From Sulfitobacter sp. (GTDB lineage: Bacteria; Pseudomonadota; Alphaproteobacteria; Rhodobacterales; Rhodobacteraceae): a DNA stretch of 64,000 nucleotides. Where the stretch lies: NCBI GenBank assembly GCA_029252045.1, contig JAQXCD010000053.1:1-64000 (forward strand). Reading direction: 5' to 3'. The notes beneath the pieces were generated by a model. It worked only from the letters and a program-made list of their open reading frames with translations. It was not told the DNA's origin and did not search any database. A program made the translations under genes and the position numbers. Below are positions 52,462-62,918 of this stretch, piece after piece; position 1 is the stretch's first letter, and the number at the start of each line of letters is the position of its first letter.

Positions 52462-55400
52462 CTAAATGCTCTGTGCCTGCTCCAGTTCCTTTTGCAGACG
52501 CGCTTCGGATTGTGCATTGGGCGTGGAAAAACGCGCCAGCAGGAAGTACGCGACTGGCGTAAGATAGAGCGTGAACAGCGTCGCCAGCCCCAAGCCACCG
52601 ACAATCACCCAGCCCAGAGCCTCGCGTGCTTCTGCGCCTGCACCTGTGGACAGGACCAGCGGCACGCCGCCCAATACAGTGGATGTCATCGTCATCATAA
52701 CCGGCCGCAAGCGGATGGTGGAAGCGTCCAGAATGGCAGTGCCCACATCCTGCCCTTTGTCGCGCAGCTGGTTTGCAAATTCGACAATCAGGATCCCGTT
52801 TTTGGCCATGATCCCGATCAGGATCACAAGGCCGATCTGGCTGTAGACGTTCAGGCTCTGCCCGGACAGCAGCAGCGCGAACACCGCACAGGCCAGACCC
52901 AGCGGCACAGTCGCCATCACCACCACCGCCGAGACAAAGCTCTCGAATTGCGCGGCGAGCACCAGAAAAACGATCAGGATCGCAAAGCCGAAGGTCAGGA
53001 AAATGCCCGAGTTGGTCTGGTCCAATGCGGCAGCCTCTGCCAGCGGTACAATGCGGTTTTCGGGAGCAAGGATTTCATCGCCGATTTGCTGCACCAGTAC
53101 CAGCGCATCGCCCAGCGACAAATCGGGCGTCAGCCCCGCCGTCAGCTCGACCGAGCGGTTTTGCCCCTCGCGGTCCAGCTCGGGCGCGACAGCGCGTTCT
53201 TCCAGTGTGACGAAACTGGACATGGGCACCATCTGGCCCTTGTCGGTGCGGACAAAGATATTCTCTAGATCACCGGGATCATTGATCGGGTCGGACGTGG
53301 AGAGCATTTGCACATTAAAGCTTTTGTCCTCGATGAACACTGAGGCCACTTTCCGCCCGTCAAGCAGTGCCTGAAGTGCCTGACCCAAACCTGTGATATC
53401 GACACCAAGATCCGCGGCAAGGGCGCGGTTGATCTGCACAAACAGTTGCGGTTGCGTCCGCTCATATTCCAGCCGGACCTGCCCCATACCGGGGGTCTGG
53501 TTCAGTCGGTCCACCATCTGCTCGGCCACATCGGACAGCTGCGCATAGCTGTCACCGGTAATTCCAAACGCCAGCCCGCGTCCCGCACCCCGAATACCCA
53601 GCGAATTGGGCTGGATCGCAAAGGCGCGCACGCCAATGACGCTGCGCAGCTTGCCGTTGATTTCGGTCACGATGTCCTGCTGGCTACGGGTCCGGTCCTC
53701 CCATTTGGCAAGAGTGAAGACCATAAACCCGCGGTTGTCCGCACCAAACCCGCTGATCGAAAAGATGTTTGTCACCTCACCCGCATCGCGCAGGGGGGTG
53801 ACCAGATCTTCGATCTGGAGCATCTTGGCTTGGGTGTATTCCATCGAGACGCCCTGTGGTGCCGTAACGCTGAGCAGTGCCACGGCGCGGTCTTCACGCG
53901 GGGTCAGTTCCTGCCGGATAGTGGTGGCCATCAGGATGGCAGTGACCATGACAAAGCCGGATACCAGCAAGACCACAAAGGGCATCGCCAAAGCGCCGCG
54001 CAGGGTTAGCGCATAGAATTTTTTCAGCTTGTCGCCCAGCCAGATCATCGGGCCACGGGGGTTTTCTGCAGGGGGGGCGGCCAACAGGCGGCTGGCTAGC
54101 ATAGGACACAGGCTGAGGGCCACGACAGACGACAGCATCACCGCGATTGCGAGGGTAAATCCGAATTCCCGAAACAACCCGCCTGCCTGACCGGGCAGGA
54201 AGGACAACGGTATAAACACGGCTGCCAGCGTGGCCGTGGTGGTGACAACCGCAAAGAACACCTGCGATGTGCCGTTGACGGCAGCAGCGCGTGGGCCCAT
54301 ACCCGCCGCCCGCTGCCGCACGATGTTTTCAAGTACGACAATTGCATCATCCACCACCATGCCTGTTGCCAGAACCAGCGCCAGCAGCGTCAGGATATTG
54401 ATCGAAAATCCAACCAGATAAATCGCGGCCAATGTGCCGACCAGTGCCACTGGCAGGGTCAGGGCAGGGATCATCGTGGCGCGGACATCGCGCAGGAACA
54501 GGAAGATCACAGCGACCACAATCGCAATTGCAAAGCCCAGCGACTTGATCACTTCTTCAATCGAGCCCGAGATGAAAGTGGCGTCATCCGAGGTGACAAA
54601 GATACTCACATCGTCCGGCAAAGTCTGGTTCAGCTGTTCGACCACGGCCCGCACATTTGCGGAAATCTCCAGCGTGTTGGAAGTCGCCTGCCGGATAATA
54701 CCGATGCCCAGCCCTTGCTGGCCATTGGCGCGCAGGGCCGTCTCGCCGCTGGCGGGGCCAAGGCTGACGCGGGCCACATCCCCCACCAGTACGTCGGGCT
54801 TGATTTCCAACGCCTCAAAGGCCGCAGGGGTGGCGACGCTGGCGGTGGTGCGCACATTGATCGATTGCCGATTGCCCGCCAGATCACCGGCAGGCGCGTC
54901 AAAGGCAACACTGGAAAGTGCACGCTGCATATCGCCCAACGACAGACCACGGCTGGCCAACTCCAGCTGGTTGATATCAACGCGAAAGATCGGCTCACGG
55001 TCCCCGTAAATTTGCAGGTCGGCCACGCCTTCAACCGAAATCAGACGGTCCTCCACACGGTCCTGCACTATGGCAGTCAACTCCTGCGGAGATCGGCTGG
55101 AGGAGGTGACGGCAATCCGCATTACAGGCTGTGCATTTGCATCTGCCTTCACAATCTCGGGCTGGTCTGCATCTTCGGGCAGTTGGTTGACGATCCGCGC
55201 AACAGCATCGCGCACATCTGTGGCAGCCACATCGATGTCGACGCTGTCATTGAATTCAACCGTCACGCGGCTGCGTCCGAACCGCGAATTTGACGAAATA
55301 CTGCGCACCCCTGTCACACGTCCCACTGCGCCCTCGATCCGGCCTGTCAGTTCCTGATCCACTGATTCAGGTGAGGCACCGGAGAATGGCGTGGTGATGG

Positions 55401-55542
55401 TGACGACAGGTCTGTCGACGTTTGGAAGTTCGCGAATTTCCGCGCCGAACAGCGCTGCCACACCTGCCAGAACAATCAACGCATTCAAAACAATTGCCAA
55501 AATGGGCCGGCGCACAAACAGTGCTGTGCCGGGGGAACTCAT
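52462..55542 (-). CDS. RND efflux inner-membrane transporter (operon B, AcrB/MexF-like)
   Basis: A 1026-residue RND pump. Helix 4 carries the canonical proton-relay pair in GMVVDDAIV (D398 and D399), unlike the pump of operon A. N-terminal 'FVRRPILAIVLNALIVLAG' and 'NVDRPVVTITTPFSGASPE' are typical of the hydrophobe/amphiphile exporters. It overlaps its adaptor gene by four bases. No outer-membrane partner is encoded nearby. Confidence 0.94.
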   Translation of the reverse strand: MSSPGTALFVRRPILAIVLNALIVLAGVAALFGAEIRELPNVDRPVVTITTPFSGASPESVDQELTGRIEGAVGRVTGVRSISSNSRFGRSRVTVEFNDSVDIDVAATDVRDAVARIVNQLPEDADQPEIVKADANAQPVMRIAVTSSSRSPQELTAIVQDRVEDRLISVEGVADLQIYGDREPIFRVDINQLELASRGLSLGDMQRALSSVAFDAPAGDLAGNRQSINVRTTASVATPAAFEALEIKPDVLVGDVARVSLGPASGETALRANGQQGLGIGIIRQATSNTLEISANVRAVVEQLNQTLPDDVSIFVTSDDATFISGSIEEVIKSLGFAIAIVVAVIFLFLRDVRATMIPALTLPVALVGTLAAIYLVGFSINILTLLALVLATGMVVDDAIVVLENIVRQRAAGMGPRAAAVNGTSQVFFAVVTTTATLAAVFIPLSFLPGQAGGLFREFGFTLAIAVMLSSVVALSLCPMLASRLLAAPPAENPRGPMIWLGDKLKKFYALTLRGALAMPFVVLLVSGFVMVTAILMATTIRQELTPREDRAVALLSVTAPQGVSMEYTQAKMLQIEDLVTPLRDAGEVTNIFSISGFGADNRGFMVFTLAKWEDRTRSQQDIVTEINGKLRSVIGVRAFAIQPNSLGIRGAGRGLAFGITGDSYAQLSDVAEQMVDRLNQTPGMGQVRLEYERTQPQLFVQINRALAADLGVDITGLGQALQALLDGRKVASVFIEDKSFNVQMLSTSDPINDPGDLENIFVRTDKGQMVPMSSFVTLEERAVAPELDREGQNRSVELTAGLTPDLSLGDALVLVQQIGDEILAPENRIVPLAEAAALDQTNSGIFLTFGFAILIVFLVLAAQFESFVSAVVVMATVPLGLACAVFALLLSGQSLNVYSQIGLVILIGIMAKNGILIVEFANQLRDKGQDVGTAILDASTIRLRPVMMTMTSTVLGGVPLVLSTGAGAEAREALGWVIVGGLGLATLFTLYLTPVAYFLLARFSTPNAQSEARLQKELEQAQSI

Positions 55543-56693
55543 GGTTTTTTGCCTTCAGTAGAGGGGCGGGGCACATCCGAGAGGACAGCAATTTCGGCCC
55601 CCTCCCGCAGGGTTTGCACACCTTCGGTGACCACCTGATCACCCGCCGACAGACCGTCGCTGTTCACCAGCACTTCATCACTGTTCCGCTGCACGATTTC
55701 GATACTCTTGCGGGTGGCTTTGCCGTCCCGAACCGCCCAGATAAACGGGCCTTCGCTGGACCACTGCACCGCCAGCGGGGTGATGGATAGCAAAGTGGCA
55801 CCGGGAAATGTCAGCTGAACCGAAAACGCCATACCTGCGCGCAGCAGGTCGGTATCATTCGGGACGCGGCCCTGCACCAGCAAGGTGCGGCTGGCGCGAT
55901 CCACCATCGAATCCACAGCGCTTATTTCACCAGTCAGGAATTTATCGGTAAAGCCCAAGGGCGCCACCTGAAACGTCTGGCCGATCTTGATGTTGCGGAC
56001 GGCCCGTTCGGGCACACGAAAATCAATCAGAATTTTGGAACGGTCGGTGAGGGTCAGCAAGACATCTTGTGCGTTAACGCGGTCGCCTTCTTGCAGATCA
56101 ATAAGGCCGGTCCAGCCAGAGATAGGCGCGCTGATCCGCCGTTGTGACAGGTCAAATTCGGCCTGACGCACGGCCAGCTCGGCACTGCGCAGGGCCAGTT
56201 CCGTCTCGCGCAAGCGAACCTCGGTGGTGGCACCGCTGGATTGAAGCCGCTTGATGCGCGCCTCTTCGGTGCGCGCGTCGTCCAGCTGGATACGCGCCTT
56301 TTCCAGTGCAATGGTCTGCTCTTCGTCCTGCAAGGTGACCAGCACGGCACCTTCCTCTACATAGGCACCGCCATCAATCGACAGTTTGGTGATCACCCCC
56401 ACAGCCCCCGACCGCAAGGTAACAGAGCGCAGCGCGCGCCCATCGCCAATCGCGCTGATCCGGTCTTCGCGGACGGCCTCGCCGACTGTGGCGGTAATGA
56501 CTGAGGCGGCCCCCCCTTGCGGGCGTCCGCCGCCCTGTGCAGGGCTCTCGGTCGGGGCAGCGTCTATCCCCAGCAGATCGATCAGGCCAATCCGCTCCAG
56601 CAGGGGGCGCGCAGCGGGTACATAGGTGATCCAGACATAAAGCCCGCCTGCCAGAACAGCGAGAAGGACTAGGAGTTGGCGCAAGGCTTTCAT
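55539..56693 (-). CDS. RND periplasmic adaptor (membrane-fusion protein, operon B)
   Basis: An adaptor of about 384 residues from the ATG at 56693 (a GTG eight codons earlier is possible). It has one N-terminal helix, the lipoyl half-motif 'LSIDGGAYVEEGAVLVTLQDEEQ', a coiled-coil hairpin (about 130-185), and the second lipoyl half with 'QRRISAPISGWTGLIDLQEGDRV'. It is the first gene of operon B, and the 181 bases upstream to the divergent aminotransferase hold its promoter, with no obvious operator and no adjacent regulator gene. Confidence 0.92.
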   Translation of the reverse strand: MKALRQLLVLLAVLAGGLYVWITYVPAARPLLERIGLIDLLGIDAAPTESPAQGGGRPQGGAASVITATVGEAVREDRISAIGDGRALRSVTLRSGAVGVITKLSIDGGAYVEEGAVLVTLQDEEQTIALEKARIQLDDARTEEARIKRLQSSGATTEVRLRETELALRSAELAVRQAEFDLSQRRISAPISGWTGLIDLQEGDRVNAQDVLLTLTDRSKILIDFRVPERAVRNIKIGQTFQVAPLGFTDKFLTGEISAVDSMVDRASRTLLVQGRVPNDTDLLRAGMAFSVQLTFPGATLLSITPLAVQWSSEGPFIWAVRDGKATRKSIEIVQRNSDEVLVNSDGLSAGDQVVTEGVQTLREGAEIAVLSDVPRPSTEGKKP

Positions 56694-56874
56694 GGGCAGG
56701 CTTTCAGATTGTATCACCGCCCCTCAGTATCTAGCGCCCCAAAGAGAAAAGCACTGCAATTCTTTGTATTGGGCAGTTCAGACCCAGAAAATGCGCGTGA
56801 TGGGCAGTCGAAGCCTATTTCGGGGCGCAGAAATGGCTTAGGTTTTGGGCGATACTTAATGAAAGAGACCCGAA

Positions 56875-58173
56875 ATGAGTTCAATTCCGGATATGGTGGC
56901 GCGCCGCAGGCGGCTGCTCGGGCCAAATGTGTCTACGTTCTACGATGATCCTTTGCACCTGGTGCGCGGGGAAGGCGTCTGGGTGTGGGATGCGGAGGGG
57001 CGCAAGTATCTGGATTGCTACAATAACGTGCCCCATGTCGGTCACTGTCATCCGCGTGTTGTGGACGCAATCTGCGCGCAGGCCCGCACGCTGAACACCC
57101 ACACACGTTATCTGCACGACGGCATTCTGGATTATGTCGAGCGGCTGACCGCGACTTTTGCCAGCGACATCACCACCGCGATCATGACCTGCACAGGCTC
57201 CGAGGCGAATGATATCGCCCTGCGGATGGCCGAGGCAGTGACGGCCAAGCGCGGCGTGATTGCCACCGATCACACCTATCACGGCAACACAACCGTAGTG
57301 GCGCAACTGAGCGCGACCAACCCGCCCGCTACAGGCGACGGCAGCCATGTACGCCATGTGCCAGCCCCCGATAGCTATCGCCCGTTGGGCGGCGTCGCGG
57401 GTATGGCCCACGCACAGGCTTTTGCGGATAAGGTGCAAGCCGCGATCGATGATCTTGAGGCCAGCGGCATCGGCTTTTCTGCTCTCATCCTTTGCCCTGC
57501 GTTCCTGAACGAGGGGTTTCCTGTGCTGGACGCAGGCTGGCTGGACCCGACACTGGCCGTGGTGCGCAAGGCAGGGGGGCTGTTCATCGCAGATGAGGTG
57601 CAGCCCGGTTTTGCGCGCAATGGAGAGGCGTTTTGGGGCCACCAGAGGATTGGCATAAAGCCCGACATCGTCACAATGGGCAAGCCTATGGGCAATGGTC
57701 ATCCGGTCGCCGCCGTCGCTACGACGGCTGATATCATGGCCGAATTCCGCAGCACCTTTCGTTACTTTAACACATTTGGCGGCAACCCCGTCTCTTGTGC
57801 CGCGGCGATGGCGGTGCTGGATGTGATCGCAGATGAAGGTTTGCAGGAAAACGCGCGGCTGGTCGGCATACACGCCCGCGCAGGGCTGGAGGAGCTGGCC
57901 ACGCGGCACGAATGCATCGGTGATGTGCGCGGCTACGGCCTTTTCTTCGGCGCCGAGCTTGTCACGGACCGCCGGAGTAAAGCGCCCGCCGGCGCCTATG
58001 CCATCCGCGTCGCAAACGAAATGCGCCGCCGTGGTGTGCTGATGAACAAATTGGGGGTGCATTACAACACACTCAAGATCAGGCCGCCTATGCCCTTCAG
58101 CATCAGTGACGCGGATTTTATGCTGGGCACGCTAGACGGTGTGCTGACCGATCTGGCGCCTGCACATGACTGA
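56875..58173 (+). CDS. Class III PLP enzyme, probable O-phospho-amine phospho-lyase
   Basis: A 432-residue fold-type I enzyme. 'FYDDPLHLVRGEGVWVWDAEGRKYLDCYNNVPHVGH' (about 22-57), 'TCTGSEANDIALRMA' (about 104-118) and 'TYHGNT' are class III motifs, with the Schiff-base lysine in 'IVTMGKPMGNGHPVAA' (about 266). The 'NNVPHVGH' start and closeness to human ETNPPL/PHYKPL phospho-lyases, together with the adjacent kinase gene, suggest that it eliminates phosphate from a phosphorylated amino alcohol or hydroxy-amino acid and does not transaminate. It overlaps the kinase gene by eight bases. Confidence 0.82.
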   Translation: MSSIPDMVARRRRLLGPNVSTFYDDPLHLVRGEGVWVWDAEGRKYLDCYNNVPHVGHCHPRVVDAICAQARTLNTHTRYLHDGILDYVERLTATFASDITTAIMTCTGSEANDIALRMAEAVTAKRGVIATDHTYHGNTTVVAQLSATNPPATGDGSHVRHVPAPDSYRPLGGVAGMAHAQAFADKVQAAIDDLEASGIGFSALILCPAFLNEGFPVLDAGWLDPTLAVVRKAGGLFIADEVQPGFARNGEAFWGHQRIGIKPDIVTMGKPMGNGHPVAAVATTADIMAEFRSTFRYFNTFGGNPVSCAAAMAVLDVIADEGLQENARLVGIHARAGLEELATRHECIGDVRGYGLFFGAELVTDRRSKAPAGAYAIRVANEMRRRGVLMNKLGVHYNTLKIRPPMPFSISDADFMLGTLDGVLTDLAPAHD

Positions 58174-59083
58174 CGCGGTAATCGCGGCGGCGCGCGACTA
58201 TTGGGGATTGGGGGAGGCCCCGATCACCCTGATTGCTGCGCGTGAAAATCGTGTCTACCGTGTTGATCGTACTTGCGGCCCTGCCGCGTTGCGGCTGCAT
58301 CGCCCCGGCTACCGCAATCAGGCAGAGCTGCAATCGGAGCTGGAATGGATGGCGATGCTGGCGGGGCATGGGATGCATGTTCCGGCCCCGATTGCAGCAC
58401 ATGATGGCAGTTATCTGTTGGAAACGGAGGCCACTTCGGTCGATCTGCTGACGTGGCTGGACGGTGCGCCCCTGTCATCTGTGCCCGCTACGCAAACGCT
58501 CTACCACGATTTGGGGCGTCTCACGGCGCAGATGCAAAACCATGCTGATGCGTGGCAGCCCCCTGCAGATTTCACCCGCCCGACATGGGACTTGGTCGGG
58601 GAGGATCCGACTTGGGGGCGGTTCTGGGAGAACCCCGAACTCGATGCGCGCGAGCGGACATTGCTTGCCAGTTTCAGGGATCGTGCGCGCGTGCAGACGG
58701 CGGCGCTGCAAACTGAAGGTATCGGTTTGATCCATGCGGATCTGGTCCCGGACAACGTGCTGATCAGTGGCGGTCAGCTGTCTCCGATTGATTTTGATGA
58801 CGGGGGTTTTGGCCACCGCTTGTTTGATGTGGCGACCATAACTCACCGAAGCAGGCGCACTGACCCTTCCGGCGGCTTGGCCGATGCCGTGATCAAGGGG
58901 TATGGCAGTTTGCGCCCTCTGGACCCCGCAACGCTGGCATTGTTCGAGGCGCTGCGGGCGTGCTCATACGTCGGGTGGAACATGTCGCGCTTGGCCGAGA
59001 CAGGTGCGATGGACCGCAATGCGCGGTTCATCTCCGAGGCGGTTAGCAGCATCGGGCGATACTTGGGGCAAGCGCAGCCCTAG
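58166..59083 (+). CDS. Aminoglycoside phosphotransferase-family kinase (hydroxylysine/homoserine kinase-like)
   Basis: A 305-residue protein-kinase-like small-molecule kinase. The catalytic loop 'GLIHADLVPDNVLI' (about 191-204) and the metal-binding 'PIDFDDGGFGHRLFD' (about 210-224) are intact. It resembles bacterial homologues of hydroxylysine kinase and homoserine kinase II. Translational overlap with the phospho-lyase gene suggests a two-step route: phosphorylate a hydroxyl next to an amine, then release phosphate and ammonia to give an aldehyde. Substrate could be hydroxylysine, ethanolamine or a relative. Confidence 0.82.
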   Translation: MTDAVIAAARDYWGLGEAPITLIAARENRVYRVDRTCGPAALRLHRPGYRNQAELQSELEWMAMLAGHGMHVPAPIAAHDGSYLLETEATSVDLLTWLDGAPLSSVPATQTLYHDLGRLTAQMQNHADAWQPPADFTRPTWDLVGEDPTWGRFWENPELDARERTLLASFRDRARVQTAALQTEGIGLIHADLVPDNVLISGGQLSPIDFDDGGFGHRLFDVATITHRSRRTDPSGGLADAVIKGYGSLRPLDPATLALFEALRACSYVGWNMSRLAETGAMDRNARFISEAVSSIGRYLGQAQP

Positions 59084-59179
59084 GGGCCACCTTCGTGTTG
59101 TTTTGCCCTTGGCGTATGGTCCTGTTCGGAGGTTTGAAAACGGGTTAGGCTGATGGTGTCACAACCATAGGATTCCGCC

Positions 59180-59566
59180 ATGAGCACATTTGACGAAGAC
59201 CTGTTCCTGAAGGGACTGGAGCAGCGCCGCGCCACATTGGGTGCGGAATATGTGGATAAAAACCTCGCCGCTGCAGACGATTTCACCAAACCCTTTCAGG
59301 AAGCGATGACCGCGTGGTGCTGGGGCTTTGGCTGGGGCGACGATGTGATTGACCCCAAGACACGGTCGATGATGAACCTGTCGATGATCGGCGCGCTGGG
59401 CAAGATGCATGAATGGGAACTGCATTGCAAAGGCGCGCTGAACAACGGCGTCACCCGTGAGGAGATTCGCGCCATCATCCATGTGATTGGTATCTATTGC
59501 GGCGTGCCTCAGGCGTTGGAATGTTTCCGCGCTGCGCGTAAGGTGTTGGACGAAGCCGAAAACTAG
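59180..59566 (+). CDS. Carboxymuconolactone decarboxylase-family protein (PcaC-like)
   Basis: A 128-residue helical protein. 'TAWCWGFGWGDDVIDPKTRSMMNLSMIGALGKMHEWELHCKGALNNGV' (about 44-91) resembles 4-carboxymuconolactone decarboxylase, the protocatechuate-branch enzyme, and lacks the CxxC redox motif of AhpD proteins. It is not next to other pca genes, so the exact substrate is open. It lies about 100 bases after the kinase gene and before edd, probably with its own promoter. Confidence 0.82.
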   Translation: MSTFDEDLFLKGLEQRRATLGAEYVDKNLAAADDFTKPFQEAMTAWCWGFGWGDDVIDPKTRSMMNLSMIGALGKMHEWELHCKGALNNGVTREEIRAIIHVIGIYCGVPQALECFRAARKVLDEAEN

Positions 59567-59617
59567 ACAAGGACCAACATGCTAGAAAAGGCTTTCAATC
59601 TGGCCGAAAATAGTTAT

Positions 59618-59629
59618 GTTAGCGCTAAC
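59618..59629. promoter_or_regulatory. LacI-type palindrome GTTAGCGCTAAC upstream of edd
   Basis: A perfect 12-base palindrome with a central CG, the layout of LacI/GalR-family operators. It lies 40 bases before the edd start codon, so a sugar-acid or gluconate-responsive repressor probably controls edd-eda. The repressor gene is not in the window. Confidence 0.7.
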
Positions 59630-59668
59630 TTTTTAGTCTGTTAGATCCGGCAACACAAGGAAGCAACC

Positions 59669-61477
59669 GTGCCCCTGAATAAATCCCTGTCCGAGATTAC
59701 CGATCGCATCATCGCGCGCAGCGCCGCTACGCGCAGTGCTTATATGGAAAGGATGAAAGCTGCGCGGCGCAAAGGACCATCGCGCGGGCATCTGTCGTGC
59801 AGTGGTCAGGCACATGCATTTGCCGCCGCTGGGCCGGATCAGGCTACGCTGGCCACGGGGCAGGGTGGTAATCTGGGGATTGTGACTGCCTACAATGATA
59901 TGCTGTCGGCACACCAACCCTATGAAACATACCCGACCCTGATCCGTGACGCGGTGCGCGCGGGCGGTGGCACCGCGCAGGTTGCAGGCGGGGTGCCTGC
60001 CATGTGTGACGGCGTGACCCAGGGTGAGGCGGGCATGGAGCTGTCGCTGTTCTCGCGCGATGTGATCGCCATGGCCGCAGGTGTGGCGCTGAGCCATAAT
60101 ACATTTGACGCTGCTGTGTTCCTTGGTGTTTGTGACAAGATCGTTCCGGGCCTTGTGATCGGCGCACAGATTTTCGGCCACCTGCCAGCGGTCTTTATCC
60201 CCGCAGGCCCGATGACCAGCGGTTTGCAAAACGATGAAAAGGCAAAGGTACGCCAGCAGTTCGCCGCAGGCGAGTGTGGCCGTGATGCCCTGATGGCCGC
60301 CGAGATGGCAGCCTACCACGGGCCGGGCACTTGCACCTTTTACGGTACAGCAAACACCAACCAGATGTTGATGGAGTTCATGGGCCTCCACCTGCCCTCT
60401 TCCAGCTTTATCAACCCGGGCGTGGCGATCCGCGATGCGCTGACCGTTTATGCAGCCGAGCGCGCGCTTGCGATGAGTGATCTGGGCGGTGATTATACCC
60501 CAGTCTGCGAGATCCTGAGCGAGAAGGCTTTTGTAAATGGCATGGTTGGCCTGATGGCCACCGGCGGTTCCACCAATCTGCTGATCCACTTGATTGCCAT
60601 GGCGCGGGCGGGGGGCATCATCCTCGACTGGCAGGATTTCTCGGACATCTCCGACATCGTCCCGCTGTTGGCGCGGGTCTATCCCAACGGGCTCGCCGAC
60701 GTGAACCATTTTCACGCGGCGGGCGGTCTGGGCTATATGATCGGTGAGCTGCTGGAGGCCAGTCTGCTGCACCCGGATGTAAAGACTGTCATGGGCGACG
60801 GCCTGCACCGATATACGCAAGAGCCTTTTATGAAAAATGGTGTGCTGGCATGGCGCGCGGGCACAACGGAAAGCCTGAACAAGGGCATCCTGCGTCCCGC
60901 GTCCGAGCCTTTTGCGACGTCTGGCGGGCTCAAGAAACTTACCGGCAAGCTGGGCACCAGCGTCATCAAGATTTCCGCCGTTGATCCCAAGCATCATCTG
61001 ATCGAAGCGCCCGTGCGCGTCTTCCATGACCAGAACGAAGTGAAGGCAGCGTTTAAAGCCGGAGAGTTCAATGGAGATGTGATTGTTGTTGTCCGCTTCC
61101 AGGGCCCCAAGGCCAACGGCATGCCGGAGCTGCACAGCCTGACGCCGATGTTGGGCATTTTGCAGGGGCGGGGCTACAAGGTGGCACTGGTCACAGATGG
61201 CCGCATGTCGGGCGCATCGGGCAAAGTGCCCGCTGCAATCCATGTCAGCCCCGAAGCGCTGGATGGTGGCCCGATTGCCTACCTGCAAGACGGCGATATA
61301 CTGCGTCTGGACGCGGCCAACGGCACGCTTGAGATATTGACGGACGGTGTGCTCGCGCGCACTGCTGTAACGGCTGACATGAGCCACAACCAATTCGGCA
61401 CGGGGCGTGAGCTTTTTGCACCTTTCCGCAACGCTGTCGGCACTGCCGATACCGGTGCCTCTGTTTTCGGGATTTGA
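59669..61477 (+). CDS. edd: 6-phosphogluconate dehydratase
   Basis: A 602-residue member of the IlvD/Edd family, at the standard length for Edd. Cysteines for the iron-sulfur cluster are in '[14 protein letters not shown]' (about 109-122) and '[12 protein letters not shown]' (about 151-162). It converts 6-phosphogluconate to KDPG in the Entner-Doudoroff pathway. The GTG at 59669 follows AAGGAAG. It is directly followed by eda, giving the complete two-gene pathway unit, with a palindromic operator upstream. Confidence 0.96.
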   Translation: MPLNKSLSEITDRIIARSAATRSAYMERMKAARRKGPSRGHLSCSGQAHAFAAAGPDQATLATGQGGNLGIVTAYNDMLSAHQPYETYPTLIRDAVRAGGGTAQVAGGVPAMCDGVTQGEAGMELSLFSRDVIAMAAGVALSHNTFDAAVFLGVCDKIVPGLVIGAQIFGHLPAVFIPAGPMTSGLQNDEKAKVRQQFAAGECGRDALMAAEMAAYHGPGTCTFYGTANTNQMLMEFMGLHLPSSSFINPGVAIRDALTVYAAERALAMSDLGGDYTPVCEILSEKAFVNGMVGLMATGGSTNLLIHLIAMARAGGIILDWQDFSDISDIVPLLARVYPNGLADVNHFHAAGGLGYMIGELLEASLLHPDVKTVMGDGLHRYTQEPFMKNGVLAWRAGTTESLNKGILRPASEPFATSGGLKKLTGKLGTSVIKISAVDPKHHLIEAPVRVFHDQNEVKAAFKAGEFNGDVIVVVRFQGPKANGMPELHSLTPMLGILQGRGYKVALVTDGRMSGASGKVPAAIHVSPEALDGGPIAYLQDGDILRLDAANGTLEILTDGVLARTAVTADMSHNQFGTGRELFAPFRNAVGTADTGASVFGI

Positions 61478-61480
61478 ACC

Positions 61481-62116
61481 ATGATGAATGACACCGCCTA
61501 TATTCGTGAACTGGCCGCGCTTGCGCCTATTATCCCTGTGTTGGTGGTGGATGACGTGGCTCACGCCATCCCGCTGGCCGAAGCATTGGTGCGCCGCGGC
61601 TTGCCCGTGCTGGAAGTCACCCTGCGCACGCCTGCTGCACTGGAGGTGATCAAGGCGATGGCCACCGTCAAAGGTGCGCGCGTAGGGGCCGGAACGTTGG
61701 TAACTGTTGCGGATGTAAAAGCATCTGTAGCGGCAGGGTCAACATTTGGCGTCACCCCCGGCTCGCCCGCGTTTCTGGTGGATGCCTGTCTTGAGGCGGG
61801 TCTGCCGCTGTTGCCCGGTGCTGCCACCGCTACCGAGGCAATGACATTGCAAGCGCGCGGATTCGAGGTGCTGAAATTCTTCCCGGCCGAAGGCGCGGGC
61901 GGGATCAAAACCCTTAAAGGTCTTGGTGGCCCGCTGCCGGGTATTTCCTTCTGCCCGACAGGTGGCGTCACGCCCGAAAACGCGCGCGACTATCTGGCGC
62001 TACCCAACGTGGTTTGTGCGGGCGGCAGCTGGATCGCGCCATCAAGTCTGGTCAAAGCTGGCAAGTGGGACGAGATCGAAGAACGCGCCCGTCACGCGGC
62101 CGCCTTGCCGCGCTAG
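61481..62116 (+). CDS. eda: KDPG aldolase (2-dehydro-3-deoxy-phosphogluconate aldolase)
   Basis: A 211-residue TIM-barrel aldolase. The catalytic glutamate is in 'VLEVTLRT' (about 43-50), 'GAGTLVT' is the phosphate region, and the Schiff-base lysine is in '[10 protein letters not shown]' (about 132). It splits KDPG to pyruvate and glyceraldehyde 3-phosphate. It starts three bases after the edd stop. It is convergent with the hydratase gene one base beyond its own stop. Confidence 0.96.
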   Translation: MMNDTAYIRELAALAPIIPVLVVDDVAHAIPLAEALVRRGLPVLEVTLRTPAALEVIKAMATVKGARVGAGTLVTVADVKASVAAGSTFGVTPGSPAFLVDACLEAGLPLLPGAATATEAMTLQARGFEVLKFFPAEGAGGIKTLKGLGGPLPGISFCPTGGVTPENARDYLALPNVVCAGGSWIAPSSLVKAGKWDEIEERARHAAALPR

Positions 62117-62117
62117 T

Positions 62118-62918
62118 TCAAGAGAACGTCAGATCAACACGACCAAACGCACCAAAGTCGGCGGCAAACACGCTGCCGGCCGGTGCTTCAACGGGGCGGA
62201 TGAACGACCCTGACAGCACAATCTCGCCCGCCTTGAGGCCTTTCCCGAACAGCGCCAGACGGTCCAGCAGCCAGATGATGCCCGTGGCCGGATCATTCAG
62301 CACACCTGCCCCTAAACCGGTTTCCTCAACAACTCCGTCCCGCGCAACGATGGCACCCGCCCAACGCAGATCATGAGCGTCAGGCGCATGCGTACGGTCG
62401 CCCATCACAATCCCCGCATTCGCGGCGTTATCGGAGACGGTATCGGTGATGATCCGTGCTTTGCCCGTTGCGGGATCAGCGCGCAGAATGCGCGTGTCGA
62501 GGATCTCAAGACAAGGTGCCACATAGTCGGTTGCGGCAATCACATCTGCGCGGCTGCGGCCTGCACCTGCGATATCTTTGCCCATGACAAAGGCAATCTC
62601 CGCTTCGATGCGGGGCTGGATAAAGCGGCCCTTGGCCACGGTATCGCCACTCTGAAATAGCATGCTGTCCAGCAATACACCGCTGTCAGGCGTGGTGATC
62701 CCCAGTGCTTGCTGCATGGCGCGACTGGTCAGGCCGATTTTCCAGCCGATGCGCGAGCGCCCTGCGGTATAATGCAAGTCAATCAATGCGTCCTGAATGC
62801 GGTAGGCATCCTCCAGTTCCGCATCGGGGAAGGCCGAGGAGATCAGCCCGCATTGCACCCCCGATTTGTCCGCGTGAAACAGCATCGCGGCGGCGGCAGT
62901 CACCTGATCAGGGGTCAT
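62118..62918 (-). CDS. 2-oxo-hepta-3-ene-1,7-dioate hydratase (HpaH/HpcG-like)
   Basis: A 266-residue member of the fumarylacetoacetase-like hydratase group. '[19 protein letters not shown]' (about 56-74) and the metal site '[14 protein letters not shown]' (about 102-115) are typical of HpaH/MhpD hydratases in meta-cleavage pathways. Overlap of four bases with the upstream FAA-family gene shows one operon. With that gene it covers late steps of homoprotocatechuate degradation. Confidence 0.88.
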   Translation of the reverse strand: MTPDQVTAAAAMLFHADKSGVQCGLISSAFPDAELEDAYRIQDALIDLHYTAGRSRIGWKIGLTSRAMQQALGITTPDSGVLLDSMLFQSGDTVAKGRFIQPRIEAEIAFVMGKDIAGAGRSRADVIAATDYVAPCLEILDTRILRADPATGKARIITDTVSDNAANAGIVMGDRTHAPDAHDLRWAGAIVARDGVVEETGLGAGVLNDPATGIIWLLDRLALFGKGLKAGEIVLSGSFIRPVEAPAGSVFAADFGAFGRVDLTFS

